A stretch of 50,081 nucleotides of DNA, taken from positions 1 through 50,081 of the forward strand of contig CACYHF010000010.1 of NCBI GenBank assembly GCA_902774155.1, written 5' to 3'. A model generated the notes under the pieces. That model was not told where the DNA came from. It did not search any database and was given only the letters and a program-made list of their open reading frames with translations. A program made the position numbers and the translations under genes. Positions 15,489 through 23,124 of the stretch are shown one piece after another (the first letter of the stretch is position 1; each line of letters begins with the position of its first letter). Origin of the DNA: an uncultured Bacteroidia bacterium. GTDB lineage: Bacteria; Bacteroidota; Bacteroidia; Bacteroidales; UBA932.

Positions 15489-16421
15489 ATGAAAATTGTA
15501 TTTCTTGACGCCATTTCCATGGGTGATGTCTCTCTAGAAGAGATGGCTGCCCTGGGCGAACTGGTCTGTTATCCCAGTTCCACTGCAGAAGAAGCCCGCG
15601 AAAGGGTAAAGGACGCGGATGTCGCGTGCCTCAATAAAGTAATTGTAGACCAGGCTTTCCTGGACGCCGCTCCCAAACTGAAACTTGTCTGTGAGGCCGG
15701 AACCGGCATCAACAACATCGATGTCAAGCTGTGTGAGGCGCGGGGTGTTGCTGTCCGCAATGTGGCGGCCTATTCCACGGATTCCGTGGCCCAGATTGCC
15801 TGGATGCACATCCTCAACCTGTCCGGCCGGGCCTTCCATTACCAGGACTTCGTCCAAAGCGGTGCGTACAGCCAGAATCCGGTGCACGTGGATTATGCCC
15901 ATCCTTTCACGGAAATCGCCGGCAAAACGCTGGGAATCGTGGGAATGGGGGCTATCGGCCAGAAAGTCGCGTCCATCGGCCGGGCTTTTGGGATGGACGT
16001 CATTTATTACTCCACTTCGGGTACCGGCCATTGCAAGGATTACCCTTGCGTGTCGCTGGCGGAACTGTTGGAACGGGCCGATGTCATTTCCATCCACGCG
16101 CCGTATAATGAACGCACCGCCGGACTCATCGGCTATGCCCAGATGCAACAGATGAAGCGAAGTGCCATCCTGGTGAACACCGGCAGGGGAGGCATCGCGG
16201 TAGAGGCGGATTTGGCGCGTGCCATCGACGAAGGCCTGATTGCCGGCGCCGCCCTGGATGTGTACGTGAAAGAGCCCCTGCCGCTGGACAGCCCGCTCAT
16301 GGACGCCGCCCGCCGGAATCCCCAGCGCCTGCTGCTTTCTCCGCACATCGCCTGGTATTCCCGCGAAGCCCGTGCCCGCCTCGCGCACGAAATGGCCGAA
16401 AACATCCGCCGAAGCTATTGA
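15489..16421 (+). CDS. D-2-hydroxyacid dehydrogenase (glycerate dehydrogenase-like)
   Basis: This 310-residue NAD-dependent dehydrogenase belongs to the D-isomer 2-hydroxyacid family. The Rossmann motif is GMGAIG (152-157). The catalytic residues are Arg233 (NTGRGG), Glu262 (VKEPLP) and His286 (SPHIAW). The match is closest to hydroxypyruvate reductase/glycerate dehydrogenase and D-lactate-dehydrogenase-like members; the exact substrate cannot be fixed. The ATG at 15489 follows directly on a -7 box. The longer in-frame stretch upstream is antisense to the neighbouring gene and is not believed coding. A strong terminator follows at 16464. Confidence 0.88.
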   Translation: MKIVFLDAISMGDVSLEEMAALGELVCYPSSTAEEARERVKDADVACLNKVIVDQAFLDAAPKLKLVCEAGTGINNIDVKLCEARGVAVRNVAAYSTDSVAQIAWMHILNLSGRAFHYQDFVQSGAYSQNPVHVDYAHPFTEIAGKTLGIVGMGAIGQKVASIGRAFGMDVIYYSTSGTGHCKDYPCVSLAELLERADVISIHAPYNERTAGLIGYAQMQQMKRSAILVNTGRGGIAVEADLARAIDEGLIAGAALDVYVKEPLPLDSPLMDAARRNPQRLLLSPHIAWYSREARARLAHEMAENIRRSY

Positions 16422-16463
16422 TTTTTAACTGCAGATTATAGCTGATTAATAGTTGATTACAGA

Positions 16464-16505
16464 TAGCTCCCGTTCTATTTTTGAACGGGAGCTATTATTT
16501 TTTTT
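16464..16505 (+). terminator. Rho-independent terminator
   Basis: TAGCTCCCGTTC (16464-16475) is the perfect reverse complement of GAACGGGAGCTA (16483-16494), a 12-bp stem with a 7-nt T-rich loop, followed by a run of T to 16505. It ends the dehydrogenase transcript and insulates the ABC operon. Confidence 0.9.
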
Positions 16506-16514
16506 CAAAAAAAA

Positions 16515-16545
16515 TTTGGATTTTACATTTTTCTTCATACCTTTG
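16515..16545 (+). promoter_or_regulatory. Promoter of the ABC-GntR operon
   Basis: TTTG (16515-16518), 19 bp, then TACCTTTG (16538-16545) is a perfect Bacteroidetes promoter. Transcription should start close to 16552, inside the inverted repeat described next. Confidence 0.85.
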
Positions 16546-16547
16546 CA

Positions 16548-16569
16548 GTGTACTAATGAACTAATACAC
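16548..16569. promoter_or_regulatory. Putative YtrA-type operator
   Basis: GTGTACTAATG meets AACTAATACAC as an imperfect 22-bp inverted repeat with outer half-sites GTGTA/TACAC. It covers the expected transcription start. Regulators of the YtrA branch of the GntR family bind GTGTA-type palindromes, and such a regulator is encoded third in this operon, so negative autoregulation is likely. Confidence 0.6.
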
Positions 16570-16579
16570 GTAAAGCGTT

Positions 16580-17404
16580 ATGATAACCATTCAAAACCTA
16601 TCCTTCAGCTATGGATCCAAGGGAGTTCTCAAGAACATCTCCATGGAGCTCAAAGGCGGTAACATTTACGGGCTGTTGGGGGAGAACGGCGTGGGAAAAA
16701 CCACCTTGCTCACCCTGCTCTGCGGCCTGAAGAAACCCGCCACCGGTACCATCGACACCGATGGACGCACCCCCTTCGACCGGGAACCGTCCCTGCTGGC
16801 CGAACAGTTCTATCTGCCCGATGAAGTAGCACCTGTGCGCAACAAGGCCAACCAATTCGGCGTGGAGACAGGAGCCCTTTGGCCGAAGTATGACCACGGT
16901 AAGTTCCTTACCCTGCTCAGGGAATTCGAGGTGGACGAGCAGCAGCGTATGGACAGTATGAGCTCCGGCCAGCTCAAGAAAACCTGGATTGCCTTTGCCC
17001 TGGCCTGCAATGCGCGCCATTATTTCCTGGACGAACCCACCAACGGGCTGGATATCCCGTCCAAATCCCAGTTCCGCAAAGCCATCACCAAATATACGGC
17101 CGATGACAGCTGCGTGGTCATTTCCACGCACCAGGTACGCGATCTGGAAGAGATCATCGATCCTATCGTCATCCTGGACAAGGAAGATGTGCTGCTCAAC
17201 GCCAGCCTTCAGACCATCAGTGAGAAACTGTTCTTTGACTATGGCACGGAAATCCATCCGGAAGCCCTGTACCTGGAACGCACGCCCAGCGGCGCCATCC
17301 AGGTGTATCCCAACACCACCGGCGAAGAATCCAAGGTGAACCTGGAAGCCCTCTTCAATGCCGTGCATGCCCATAAAGATGTTGTAAAAGCCTTATTCCA
17401 GTAG
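16580..17404 (+). CDS. ABC transporter ATP-binding protein
   Basis: This 274-residue ATPase subunit shows Walker A GENGVGKTT (34-42), signature MSSGQLKK, Walker B HYFLDEPTNGLD and switch histidine STHQ. A C-terminal extension of about 70 residues has no recognised motif. It is followed after 4 bp by a membrane protein and then by a GntR/YtrA regulator. This gene order is typical of YtrA-controlled ABC exporters, which often respond to cell-envelope stress. The substrate is unknown. Confidence 0.9.
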   Translation: MITIQNLSFSYGSKGVLKNISMELKGGNIYGLLGENGVGKTTLLTLLCGLKKPATGTIDTDGRTPFDREPSLLAEQFYLPDEVAPVRNKANQFGVETGALWPKYDHGKFLTLLREFEVDEQQRMDSMSSGQLKKTWIAFALACNARHYFLDEPTNGLDIPSKSQFRKAITKYTADDSCVVISTHQVRDLEEIIDPIVILDKEDVLLNASLQTISEKLFFDYGTEIHPEALYLERTPSGAIQVYPNTTGEESKVNLEALFNAVHAHKDVVKALFQ

Positions 17405-17408
17405 ACCT

Positions 17409-18221
17409 ATGCAGAACGAAGTTTTCAACGGTTCTCGTTTTTGGAACTATTTTAAATATGATGCTACCCAGATGCTCCGGAACCATATGAGGGCTGCCAT
17501 CGGCATCGGCCTTTCCGGTCTCATCGTTTATGTGATCGTGGTAGGCTTCTGCCTGCTGTTCAACGGCGGATGGACCGGTCCTGGCATTAAAGCCCGTTTT
17601 ATGGTATTCTATGTGGCCAGTGTAATCCTGCAGCTCTATCAGACCCGGACATACGGCTATCTCACGGAAAAGCGGAAGGGGAGTGCCTGGCTTATGCTGC
17701 CGGCTTCCACCTTTGAGAAGTGGCTTTCCATGATCCTGATGACCTTGATCGTGATCCCCGTCCTCTTCCTGGTGGTATCCCTTACCACAGACGCGCTGGT
17801 GGCGGCACTGGATCCTACGGTGGGGAATTCCCTGCTGTATTCTTTCAGCCATGGTATGCGGGATATCTCCGGACAATTGATCAATATCAATGGAGAGTAT
17901 AACACCTCCTGGTCTGTTCACTTTTTACTTCCCTCTATGATTGTGGCCTTCTGCGCCAATTACCTGTTCTTCCTGCTGTGCGGCATACTGTTCAAGAAGC
18001 ACAAGATCCTGAGTGCATTCGTTATTATTTTCGTGGTGTCGTCGCTGTTTTCCATCGTTGCATCCCTGCTGGACATCAATACCAACGTGGAAGTAAACGA
18101 TTTCGCTGAGGCCGAATTGTTTATCCGCTCCATCTTTAACACCGTCACGTGGGTTTCCGGCCTGATTGCGGTGGGTCTTGCGGGAGGCATCTTCTATCGG
18201 CTGAAAACCTTAAAGCATTAG
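17409..18221 (+). CDS. ABC transporter membrane subunit (putative)
   Basis: This 270-residue integral membrane protein has about six hydrophobic segments (near residues 30-55, 65-80, 105-130, 180-200, 205-230 and 245-262). It has no motif beyond the hydrophobic pattern, but its position between the ATPase and the GntR regulator makes it the partner permease. The residues LTEKRKGSAWLMLPAS resemble the cytoplasmic loop of ABC-2-type and YtrC/D-like membrane subunits. Confidence 0.75.
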   Translation: MQNEVFNGSRFWNYFKYDATQMLRNHMRAAIGIGLSGLIVYVIVVGFCLLFNGGWTGPGIKARFMVFYVASVILQLYQTRTYGYLTEKRKGSAWLMLPASTFEKWLSMILMTLIVIPVLFLVVSLTTDALVAALDPTVGNSLLYSFSHGMRDISGQLININGEYNTSWSVHFLLPSMIVAFCANYLFFLLCGILFKKHKILSAFVIIFVVSSLFSIVASLLDINTNVEVNDFAEAELFIRSIFNTVTWVSGLIAVGLAGGIFYRLKTLKH

Positions 18222-18225
18222 TACC

Positions 18226-18567
18226 ATGGACTTTCATGCAGAAAAACCCATCTACCTGCAGATTGCCGACGCCCTGTGCGAAGACATCCTGTGTGGCAAA
18301 CTGCAGGCCGAAGCGCGCATCCCGTCCGTCCGTGAGTACGGGGCCGACATCGGCGTAAACCCCAACACTGTGATGCGCACCTACGAGAAGCTCACGGCGG
18401 ATGAAATCATTTACAACAAGCGCGGAATCGGCTATTTCGTATCGGCCGACGCCCGTGAAAAGATTATGGAGGCCCAAAGGGCCGAATTTCTCTCCAAGGA
18501 TGTCCCGGCCATCCTGCGTAAAATGAAACTGCTGGGATTGGATGCAAAGGTATTTAAAGAGGAATAA
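18226..18567 (+). CDS. GntR-family transcriptional regulator, YtrA subfamily
   Basis: This 113-residue protein carries the GntR winged helix: EKPIYLQIADALCEDILCGK, then RIPSVREYGADIGVNPNTVMRTYEKL and the wing GIGYFVSADA. Only a short helical tail of about 35 residues follows, the mark of the YtrA subfamily, which lacks a ligand domain. It probably represses its own operon through the inverted repeat at 16548-16569. Confidence 0.9.
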   Translation: MDFHAEKPIYLQIADALCEDILCGKLQAEARIPSVREYGADIGVNPNTVMRTYEKLTADEIIYNKRGIGYFVSADAREKIMEAQRAEFLSKDVPAILRKMKLLGLDAKVFKEE

Positions 18568-18570
18568 AAA

Positions 18571-19257
18571 ATGAAAAAAATGATGATGGCCCTTGTGGCC
18601 CTTGCTCTGTTGACCAGCTGCAATTTTTCGTTCAATATCGGCAATAACAAGAATATTGTCCTCTGTAAAGGGGATGTGGAATTGCGCACTTTCGATCTCA
18701 CCGGTTTTGATCAGATTGTCATTAACGGCGCAACCGATCTGGCTTTCACCCAAGGTACAGACTGCAGCGTGAAAGTAGAGGCTAACGCGGATGTGTTCCA
18801 GTATCTGGATTACCGGGTAGAAAAAGGGGTCCTTATTCTGGAAACCAAGAACAAAGTGCAGCCGATGGCCGAAACCTTTAACGTCTACGTGTCTTCTCCC
18901 GTGTTGAAGACCGTCTCGATGAATGGTGCGGCGGAGGCCACCTTCGAAGGCATTGATGCCAAGCAGGACCTGACCATTACCGTAAACGGCAGCACCGAAT
19001 GTGAGCTGAAGGACATTTGCGTTCCTACGCTCACTTTCACCATTAACGGAGCGGGAGAATTGGAGGCCAACAGACTGCGGGTCGAAAAGTTTTATCTCTC
19101 CATCAACGGTGCCGGCGAAGCCGAAATCAGCGGTTCGGCCGATTATGCTTCCTTCAGCGTAAATGGCGCCGGAGATATCGATGCCAGAGGATTGATTTGT
19201 CCTAATATTGATAAGTCTACCTCCGGTGCAGCCAAGATCCGGATCAAGAAGGACTAA
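18571..19257 (+). CDS. DUF2807 (head GIN domain) lipoprotein
   Basis: This 228-residue protein has a lipoprotein signal peptide with lipobox LTSC (Cys17). The mature part is the putative auto-transporter adhesin head GIN domain (DUF2807), visible as repeated VNGAG/INGAG turns (INGATDLAF, VNGSTECEL, INGAGELEA, INGAGEAEI, VNGAGDIDA) that form a beta-solenoid. Proteins of this family are common in Bacteroidetes and have no known activity. It lies 3 bp after the GntR gene, so it is probably the last gene of that operon and may act in envelope stress. Its stop overlaps the convergent AraC-type gene. Confidence 0.85.
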   Translation: MKKMMMALVALALLTSCNFSFNIGNNKNIVLCKGDVELRTFDLTGFDQIVINGATDLAFTQGTDCSVKVEANADVFQYLDYRVEKGVLILETKNKVQPMAETFNVYVSSPVLKTVSMNGAAEATFEGIDAKQDLTITVNGSTECELKDICVPTLTFTINGAGELEANRLRVEKFYLSINGAGEAEISGSADYASFSVNGAGDIDARGLICPNIDKSTSGAAKIRIKKD

Positions 19258-19700
19258 GACCGTTTTTGGGATTTGCGCCAGGCATCGGGGGTGAGCCCTG
19301 TAAAGGCTTTGAACTGATGCGAGAAATTGGCGCGGTCGTTGAAACCCACTCGTTTGCCAATGGTGGACGAGGGGGTTTCGGGTTCTAGTAACAATTGCTG
19401 TTTGGCGTCTTCCAGACGCAGCCGGGCGCGGAAAGTACGGAAGTCTTCTCCGCGTCCGGCAAAATAGCGGTACAGCGTGGCGGAATCCGTTCCGATGCGT
19501 TTGGCTGCCTGCTCGATGCTTTTATCGGGCATCCGGTAGCCCTTTCCTTCCACCCAGTTGTCGATGAGCTTGTCCAGGCGGATCACCGTCTGGGGCATCA
19601 GTTGGTACGCAGTGCGTACGGGAAAAGAAGGAGCCTGTTCTTTTTTGCTGAACAGGCTCCTGAAGGAATCTTGAAGGGATTTCTTACCAGCCCAGGACAT
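19254..19700 (-). CDS. AraC-family helix-turn-helix protein
   Basis: This 148-residue frame has a C-terminal AraC DNA-binding region: SIEQAAKRIGTDSATLYRYF (first helix-turn-helix), then FRTFRARLRLEDAKQQLL and IGKRVGFNDRANFSHQFKAF with LTPDAWR, the classic second motif. There is no ligand domain. ATG 19700 overlaps the end of the deoxyhypusine-synthase-like gene by 17 bp, and the codons at 19629-19661 form a terminator-like hairpin. A start at ATG 19598 (114 residues) is therefore a serious alternative and would keep the whole DNA-binding part. Confidence 0.75.
   Translation of the reverse strand: MSWAGKKSLQDSFRSLFSKKEQAPSFPVRTAYQLMPQTVIRLDKLIDNWVEGKGYRMPDKSIEQAAKRIGTDSATLYRYFAGRGEDFRTFRARLRLEDAKQQLLLEPETPSSTIGKRVGFNDRANFSHQFKAFTGLTPDAWRKSQKRS
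19605..19619. promoter_or_regulatory. 15-bp palindrome near the AraC-type gene start
   Basis: GTACGCAGTGCGTAC is a perfect palindrome around a single central base. It lies 7 bp upstream (minus strand) of the alternative ATG at 19598. It could be an operator for this regulator or chance within the coding frame. Confidence 0.35.
19629..19661 (-). terminator. Hairpin terminator of the deoxyhypusine-synthase-like gene
   Basis: On the minus strand AGGAGCCTGTTC and GAACAGGCTCCT form a perfect 12-bp stem with a 9-nt loop, 22 bp after the stop of the upstream gene. A T-rich stretch (TCTTTTCC) follows. It fits a rho-independent terminator, although it lies inside the longest reading of the AraC-type frame. 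Confidence 0.65.
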
Positions 19701-20652
19701 AAGCGAAGATGAGCGGTGCGACGATGGTGGCATCCGACTCTACGATGAACTTGGGCGTATCCGGTGCCAGCTTGCCCCAGGTGATTTTCTCGTTGGGGAC
19801 GGCGCCGGAGTAGGAACCATAGGAAGTGGTGGAATCCGAGATCTGGCAGAAATAGGCCCAGAGCGGAGTGCCTTCCCAGCCCAGATCCTGTTCCATCATA
19901 GGAACGCAGCAGATGGGGAAATCTCCGGCGGTGCCGCCGCCAATCTGGAAGAAGCCCACGCCGGGGGCGTTCTTCTTGTACCAGTCTACCAGGAACATCA
20001 TCACTTCTACGCCCTGGATAACCATATGGGGATCATATTCGCCGCGAATCACGTGGGCGGTGAAGATATTACCGGTGGTGCAGTCTTCCCAGGCGGGGCA
20101 AATGATGGGGATGTTCTTTTCGCAGGCGGCCACTACCCAGCTGTCTTTGGGGTCGATTTCATAGTACTGTTTCAGGACGCCGCTGCGGATCATCTGATAG
20201 ATGAATTCGTAGGGGAGATATCTCTTGCCTTCGGCCTTGGCCTTGTCCCAAACTTCCACCAGGTGTTTTTCCAGACGGCGGAAAGCTTCCTCTTCCGGGA
20301 TGCAGGTGTCCGTTACGCGGTTGTAGTGGTTGTCCAGCAGTTCCTGCTCCTGTTTGGGGGTGAGGTCACGATAGCCGGGGACACGATAATAGTGGCTGTG
20401 GGCCACCAGGTTCATAATGTCTTCTTCCAGGTTGTTGGCGCTGCAGCAGACAAAGGCTATCTTGTCCTGACGGATCATTTCGGCCAGCGAAAGGCCGATT
20501 TCGGCCGTACTCATGGCGCCGGCCATGGCCAGGAACATCTTGCCACCCTTGTTCAGGAGGTCTTCATAGGCTTTGGCAGCGTCTACCAGGGCTGCGGAAT
20601 TGAAATGACGGTAGTTGTGGGTAATGAATTGAGAGATAGGTCCCTTTTCCAT
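19684..20652 (-). CDS. Deoxyhypusine synthase-like protein
   Basis: This 322-residue NAD-binding protein of the deoxyhypusine synthase family has GKMFLAMAGAMSTAEIGLSL near residues 37-56, ICPAWEDCTTGNIF, and VGFFQIGGGTAGDFPICCVP near 232-251. In true deoxyhypusine synthase the GGG motif is followed by the lysine that forms the enzyme-intermediate adduct; here the matching residue is Gly243, so the usual chemistry should not work. Bacteria have no eIF5A; bacterial relatives include homospermidine-synthase-like enzymes. The start at 20652 (ATG, MEKGPISQF) gives the family length. In-frame codons further upstream cross a divergent promoter. Confidence 0.82.
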   Translation of the reverse strand: MEKGPISQFITHNYRHFNSAALVDAAKAYEDLLNKGGKMFLAMAGAMSTAEIGLSLAEMIRQDKIAFVCCSANNLEEDIMNLVAHSHYYRVPGYRDLTPKQEQELLDNHYNRVTDTCIPEEEAFRRLEKHLVEVWDKAKAEGKRYLPYEFIYQMIRSGVLKQYYEIDPKDSWVVAACEKNIPIICPAWEDCTTGNIFTAHVIRGEYDPHMVIQGVEVMMFLVDWYKKNAPGVGFFQIGGGTAGDFPICCVPMMEQDLGWEGTPLWAYFCQISDSTTSYGSYSGAVPNEKITWGKLAPDTPKFIVESDATIVAPLIFAYVLGW

Positions 20653-20712
20653 TTTTTTAAAAACAGGCCGCAGCGGCGAAGCCAGTCTGTGGCTTCCAAC
20701 CGTGCGAATGGG

Positions 20713-20720
20713 CAAATTTA
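20713..20720 (-). promoter_or_regulatory. -7 box of the deoxyhypusine-synthase-like gene
   Basis: On the minus strand TAAATTTG matches TAnnTTTG, with a TTG 21 bp upstream (20742-20744). The leader would be about 55 nt. It lies back to back with the promoter of the small EamA-like gene. Confidence 0.5.
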
Positions 20721-20733
20721 AGAAAAAAAATGC

Positions 20734-20741
20734 TAACTTTG
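20734..20741 (+). promoter_or_regulatory. -7 box of the small EamA-like gene
   Basis: TAACTTTG is a perfect TAnnTTTG, and the ATG at 20747 follows 6 nt later, so the transcript probably begins at or next to the start codon. No TTTG is seen at -33. Confidence 0.55.
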
Positions 20742-20746
20742 CAACT

Positions 20747-21103
20747 ATGATTAGACTTATTCTGCTCTCCCTGATACAGTCGGTACTTATGTGCGGTGCC
20801 CAGTCTTTTTTTAAGGTCGCCGCTTCCCATATGCAGCCCTTTTCCTGGACCTGGACCTTCTTCCGGGACAGCCTGTTCACCAACTGGTGGCTGCTGGCTG
20901 CCGGTTTCTGTGGCATCGCCGGTATGATCGAATGGATGTATATGCTCAAGAATTACCCGTTCAGCATTGTTTATCCGCTCTCGTCCATCAGTTACCTGCT
21001 GGGTATGTTCATCGCCATCATTTTCTTCAAGGAAACAGTTGTGTGGCAGCAGTGGGTGGGCGTTTTCCTGATCCTGGCGGGTTGCGGTCTCATTGCACGG
21101 TAA
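20747..21103 (+). CDS. Half-size EamA/SMR-like membrane protein
   Basis: This 118-residue protein has four predicted membrane segments, the size of one EamA repeat or of a small multidrug resistance protein: FSIVYPLSSISYLLGMFIAI, then FFKETVVWQQWVGVFLILAG. The PLSSISYLLGM and E-x-x-x-x-QQWVG pattern is that of EamA-domain proteins related to ArnE/ArnF-type flippases. Such proteins work as dimers. It lies just upstream of the polyene cluster but has its own promoter, and a separate promoter follows it. Confidence 0.8.
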   Translation: MIRLILLSLIQSVLMCGAQSFFKVAASHMQPFSWTWTFFRDSLFTNWWLLAAGFCGIAGMIEWMYMLKNYPFSIVYPLSSISYLLGMFIAIIFFKETVVWQQWVGVFLILAGCGLIAR

Positions 21104-21134
21104 TTTGTTCTCAGGAATAAATTTACTATCTTTG
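21104..21134 (+). promoter_or_regulatory. Promoter of the aryl-polyene-type cluster
   Basis: TTTG (21104-21107), 19 bp, TATCTTTG (21127-21134) is a perfect Bacteroidetes promoter directly after the previous stop codon. Transcription would start near 21141, 23 nt before the fabG-like ATG. No other good promoter is seen in the 17 kb that follow, so the cluster may be one transcript. Confidence 0.85.
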
Positions 21135-21163
21135 TTTACTTATATAGTTTCTTAGTAAGAATA

Positions 21164-21898
21164 ATGGGACTTAAGTATGCATTCGTTACCGGTGGTTCCC
21201 GGGGAATCGGACGGGCCATATGCCTCAAACTGGCTGGGATGGGAATCCCCGTTATTATCGGCTATCATACCAATGAAACGGCCGCCCGGGAGGTTTATGA
21301 CGCTATTGTCCGGGACGGCGGTACGGCTTCTCTCCTGCAGTGCAACGTGTGCAGCAAAGAAGAGGTGGAAGCAGCGCTGGCTGCCTGGGAACAGGCCCAC
21401 CCCAACGATTATATCGCCTATCTGGTGAACAACGCCGGCATCGCGCGGGACAACCTGATGTTCATGATGCCGGACGAAGACTGGGACGCCGTTCTCCAAA
21501 CGTCCGTGAACGGTATGTTCTATGTTACCCGTTATCTCCTGCCTCAGATGATGGCAAGGGGCCGTGGCGGCAGAATCGTGAACATATCTTCGCTTTCGGG
21601 CCTGAAAGGGATGCCCGGCCAAACCAATTACTGCGCCGCCAAAGCTGCTGTCATCGGCGCCACCAGGGCCCTGGCCCAGGAAACGGCCACGCGGAATGTC
21701 ACCGTCAACGCCGTGGCGCCCGGTTTTATCACCACGGATATGACCAGTGACCTTCCGGAAGAGGAATTGAAGAAGCTGATTCCCATGAAGCGCTTCGGCA
21801 AGCCGGAGGAAGTGGCCGAGCTGGTAGCTTTCCTCTGCTCCGAAAACGCCGCCTACATTACCGGTGAAGTCATCAGCATCAACGGAGGATTGTATTGA
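21164..21898 (+). CDS. 3-ketoacyl-ACP reductase (FabG family) of polyene cluster
   Basis: This 244-residue short-chain dehydrogenase shows the NADPH motif TGGSRGIG (9-16), NNAG (89-92), the active-site serine region ISSLSG near 141-146 and Tyr156-x3-Lys160 (YCAAK). The C-terminus INGGLY is typical of FabG. In aryl polyene synthesis the ketoreductase reduces each beta-keto intermediate before dehydration. It is the first gene of the cluster, and its TGA overlaps the ATG of the next gene by one base. Confidence 0.92.
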   Translation: MGLKYAFVTGGSRGIGRAICLKLAGMGIPVIIGYHTNETAAREVYDAIVRDGGTASLLQCNVCSKEEVEAALAAWEQAHPNDYIAYLVNNAGIARDNLMFMMPDEDWDAVLQTSVNGMFYVTRYLLPQMMARGRGGRIVNISSLSGLKGMPGQTNYCAAKAAVIGATRALAQETATRNVTVNAVAPGFITTDMTSDLPEEELKKLIPMKRFGKPEEVAELVAFLCSENAAYITGEVISINGGLY

Positions 21899-23118
21899 TG
21901 AGAAAGGTCGTCATTACGGGTATGGGTATCTGGTCCTGTCTGGGAACCAGCATAGCGGAAGTGAAGGACTCCCTGTATCAGGGCAAATCCGGTATCGGGC
22001 TGGAGCCTGAACGCCTGGAATACGGTTTTCAGTCGCCCCTGACGGGCATCGTCCCCAGGCCGTCGCTGAAAGGAGTCATCGACCGTCACTTGCGCCGGGG
22101 CCTCTCCGAAGAGGCCGAATACGCCTTTATGGCCAGTTCCCAGGCCCTGGAAATGGCGGGTGTCGGGGACGAAATCCTGGACAGCCAGGAGATTGGCTGC
22201 ATCTTCGGCAACGACTCATCGGCCAAGCCGGTCATCGAGGCCGAAAGGATTATGCAGGAAAAGCGCGACACGCAGTTGTTGGGCCAGACCTTCATCTTCC
22301 AGGCCATGAACTCCACGGTGAATATGAACATCAGCACCATCTTCCGCCTGAAAGGAATCAACTTCACCGTGAGCGCAGCCTGCGCCAGCGGCAGCCATTC
22401 CATCGGCCTGGCGTATCTCTTCATCAAGAACGGCCAGCAGGATATGGTCTTGTGCGGCGGCGCCCAGGAAATGAATTATTACTCGATGGCTTCCTTCGAT
22501 GCCCTGGGAGCCTTCTCCAAGAACGCGGCGGATCCTTCCAAGGCCAGCCGGCCCTTCGACCGTGACCGGGACGGCCTGGTGCCCAGCGGGGGGGCGGCCG
22601 CCCTTGTGCTGGAAGAATATGAGCACGCCAAGGCCCGCGGGGCGAATATCCTGGCCGAGGTAGTGGGCTACGGCTTCTCCTCCAACGGTACCGTGGTCAT
22701 CAGCCAGCCCAGTCCCGAGGGCTGTATGCGCGCTATGCAGCGCGCGCTGGAGGATGCCGGTATGCAAGCCTCCGATATCGATTACGTGAATGCCCACGCC
22801 ACCGGAACCCGCCAGGGAGATATGTGTGAGGCAGAAGCGCTCATGAGCCTCTTCGGCGGCCAGCGGGCCTGGATCAGCAGCACCAAGGGTATGACGGGAC
22901 ACGAGTGCTGGATGGCCGGCGCCAGTGAGATTGTCTATTCGCTCATTATGATGCAGCACGGATTCGTGGCTCCCAACCTCAATTTCGAAAAGGGTGACGA
23001 ATACTCCAGCCAGTTGCATCTGGCCACCACCACCGTGGATACCCCCGTTAACGTGGTCCTGAGCAATTCCTTCGGTTTCGGAGGAACCAACAGTGCATTG
23101 ATTATTAAAAAGATATAA
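21898..23118 (+). CDS. Beta-ketoacyl-ACP synthase (KS 1)
   Basis: This 406-residue KAS I/II-type ketosynthase has the complete triad Cys162 (SAACASG), His300 (NAHATGT) and His335 (GMTGHECW) and ends in the usual NSFGFGGTNSALIIKK. It would elongate the polyene chain with malonyl-ACP units. The ATG at 21898 is preferred to the TTG one codon earlier. An ACP gene follows after 6 bp. Confidence 0.92.
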   Translation: MRKVVITGMGIWSCLGTSIAEVKDSLYQGKSGIGLEPERLEYGFQSPLTGIVPRPSLKGVIDRHLRRGLSEEAEYAFMASSQALEMAGVGDEILDSQEIGCIFGNDSSAKPVIEAERIMQEKRDTQLLGQTFIFQAMNSTVNMNISTIFRLKGINFTVSAACASGSHSIGLAYLFIKNGQQDMVLCGGAQEMNYYSMASFDALGAFSKNAADPSKASRPFDRDRDGLVPSGGAAALVLEEYEHAKARGANILAEVVGYGFSSNGTVVISQPSPEGCMRAMQRALEDAGMQASDIDYVNAHATGTRQGDMCEAEALMSLFGGQRAWISSTKGMTGHECWMAGASEIVYSLIMMQHGFVAPNLNFEKGDEYSSQLHLATTTVDTPVNVVLSNSFGFGGTNSALIIKKI

Positions 23119-23124
23119 AACCAT

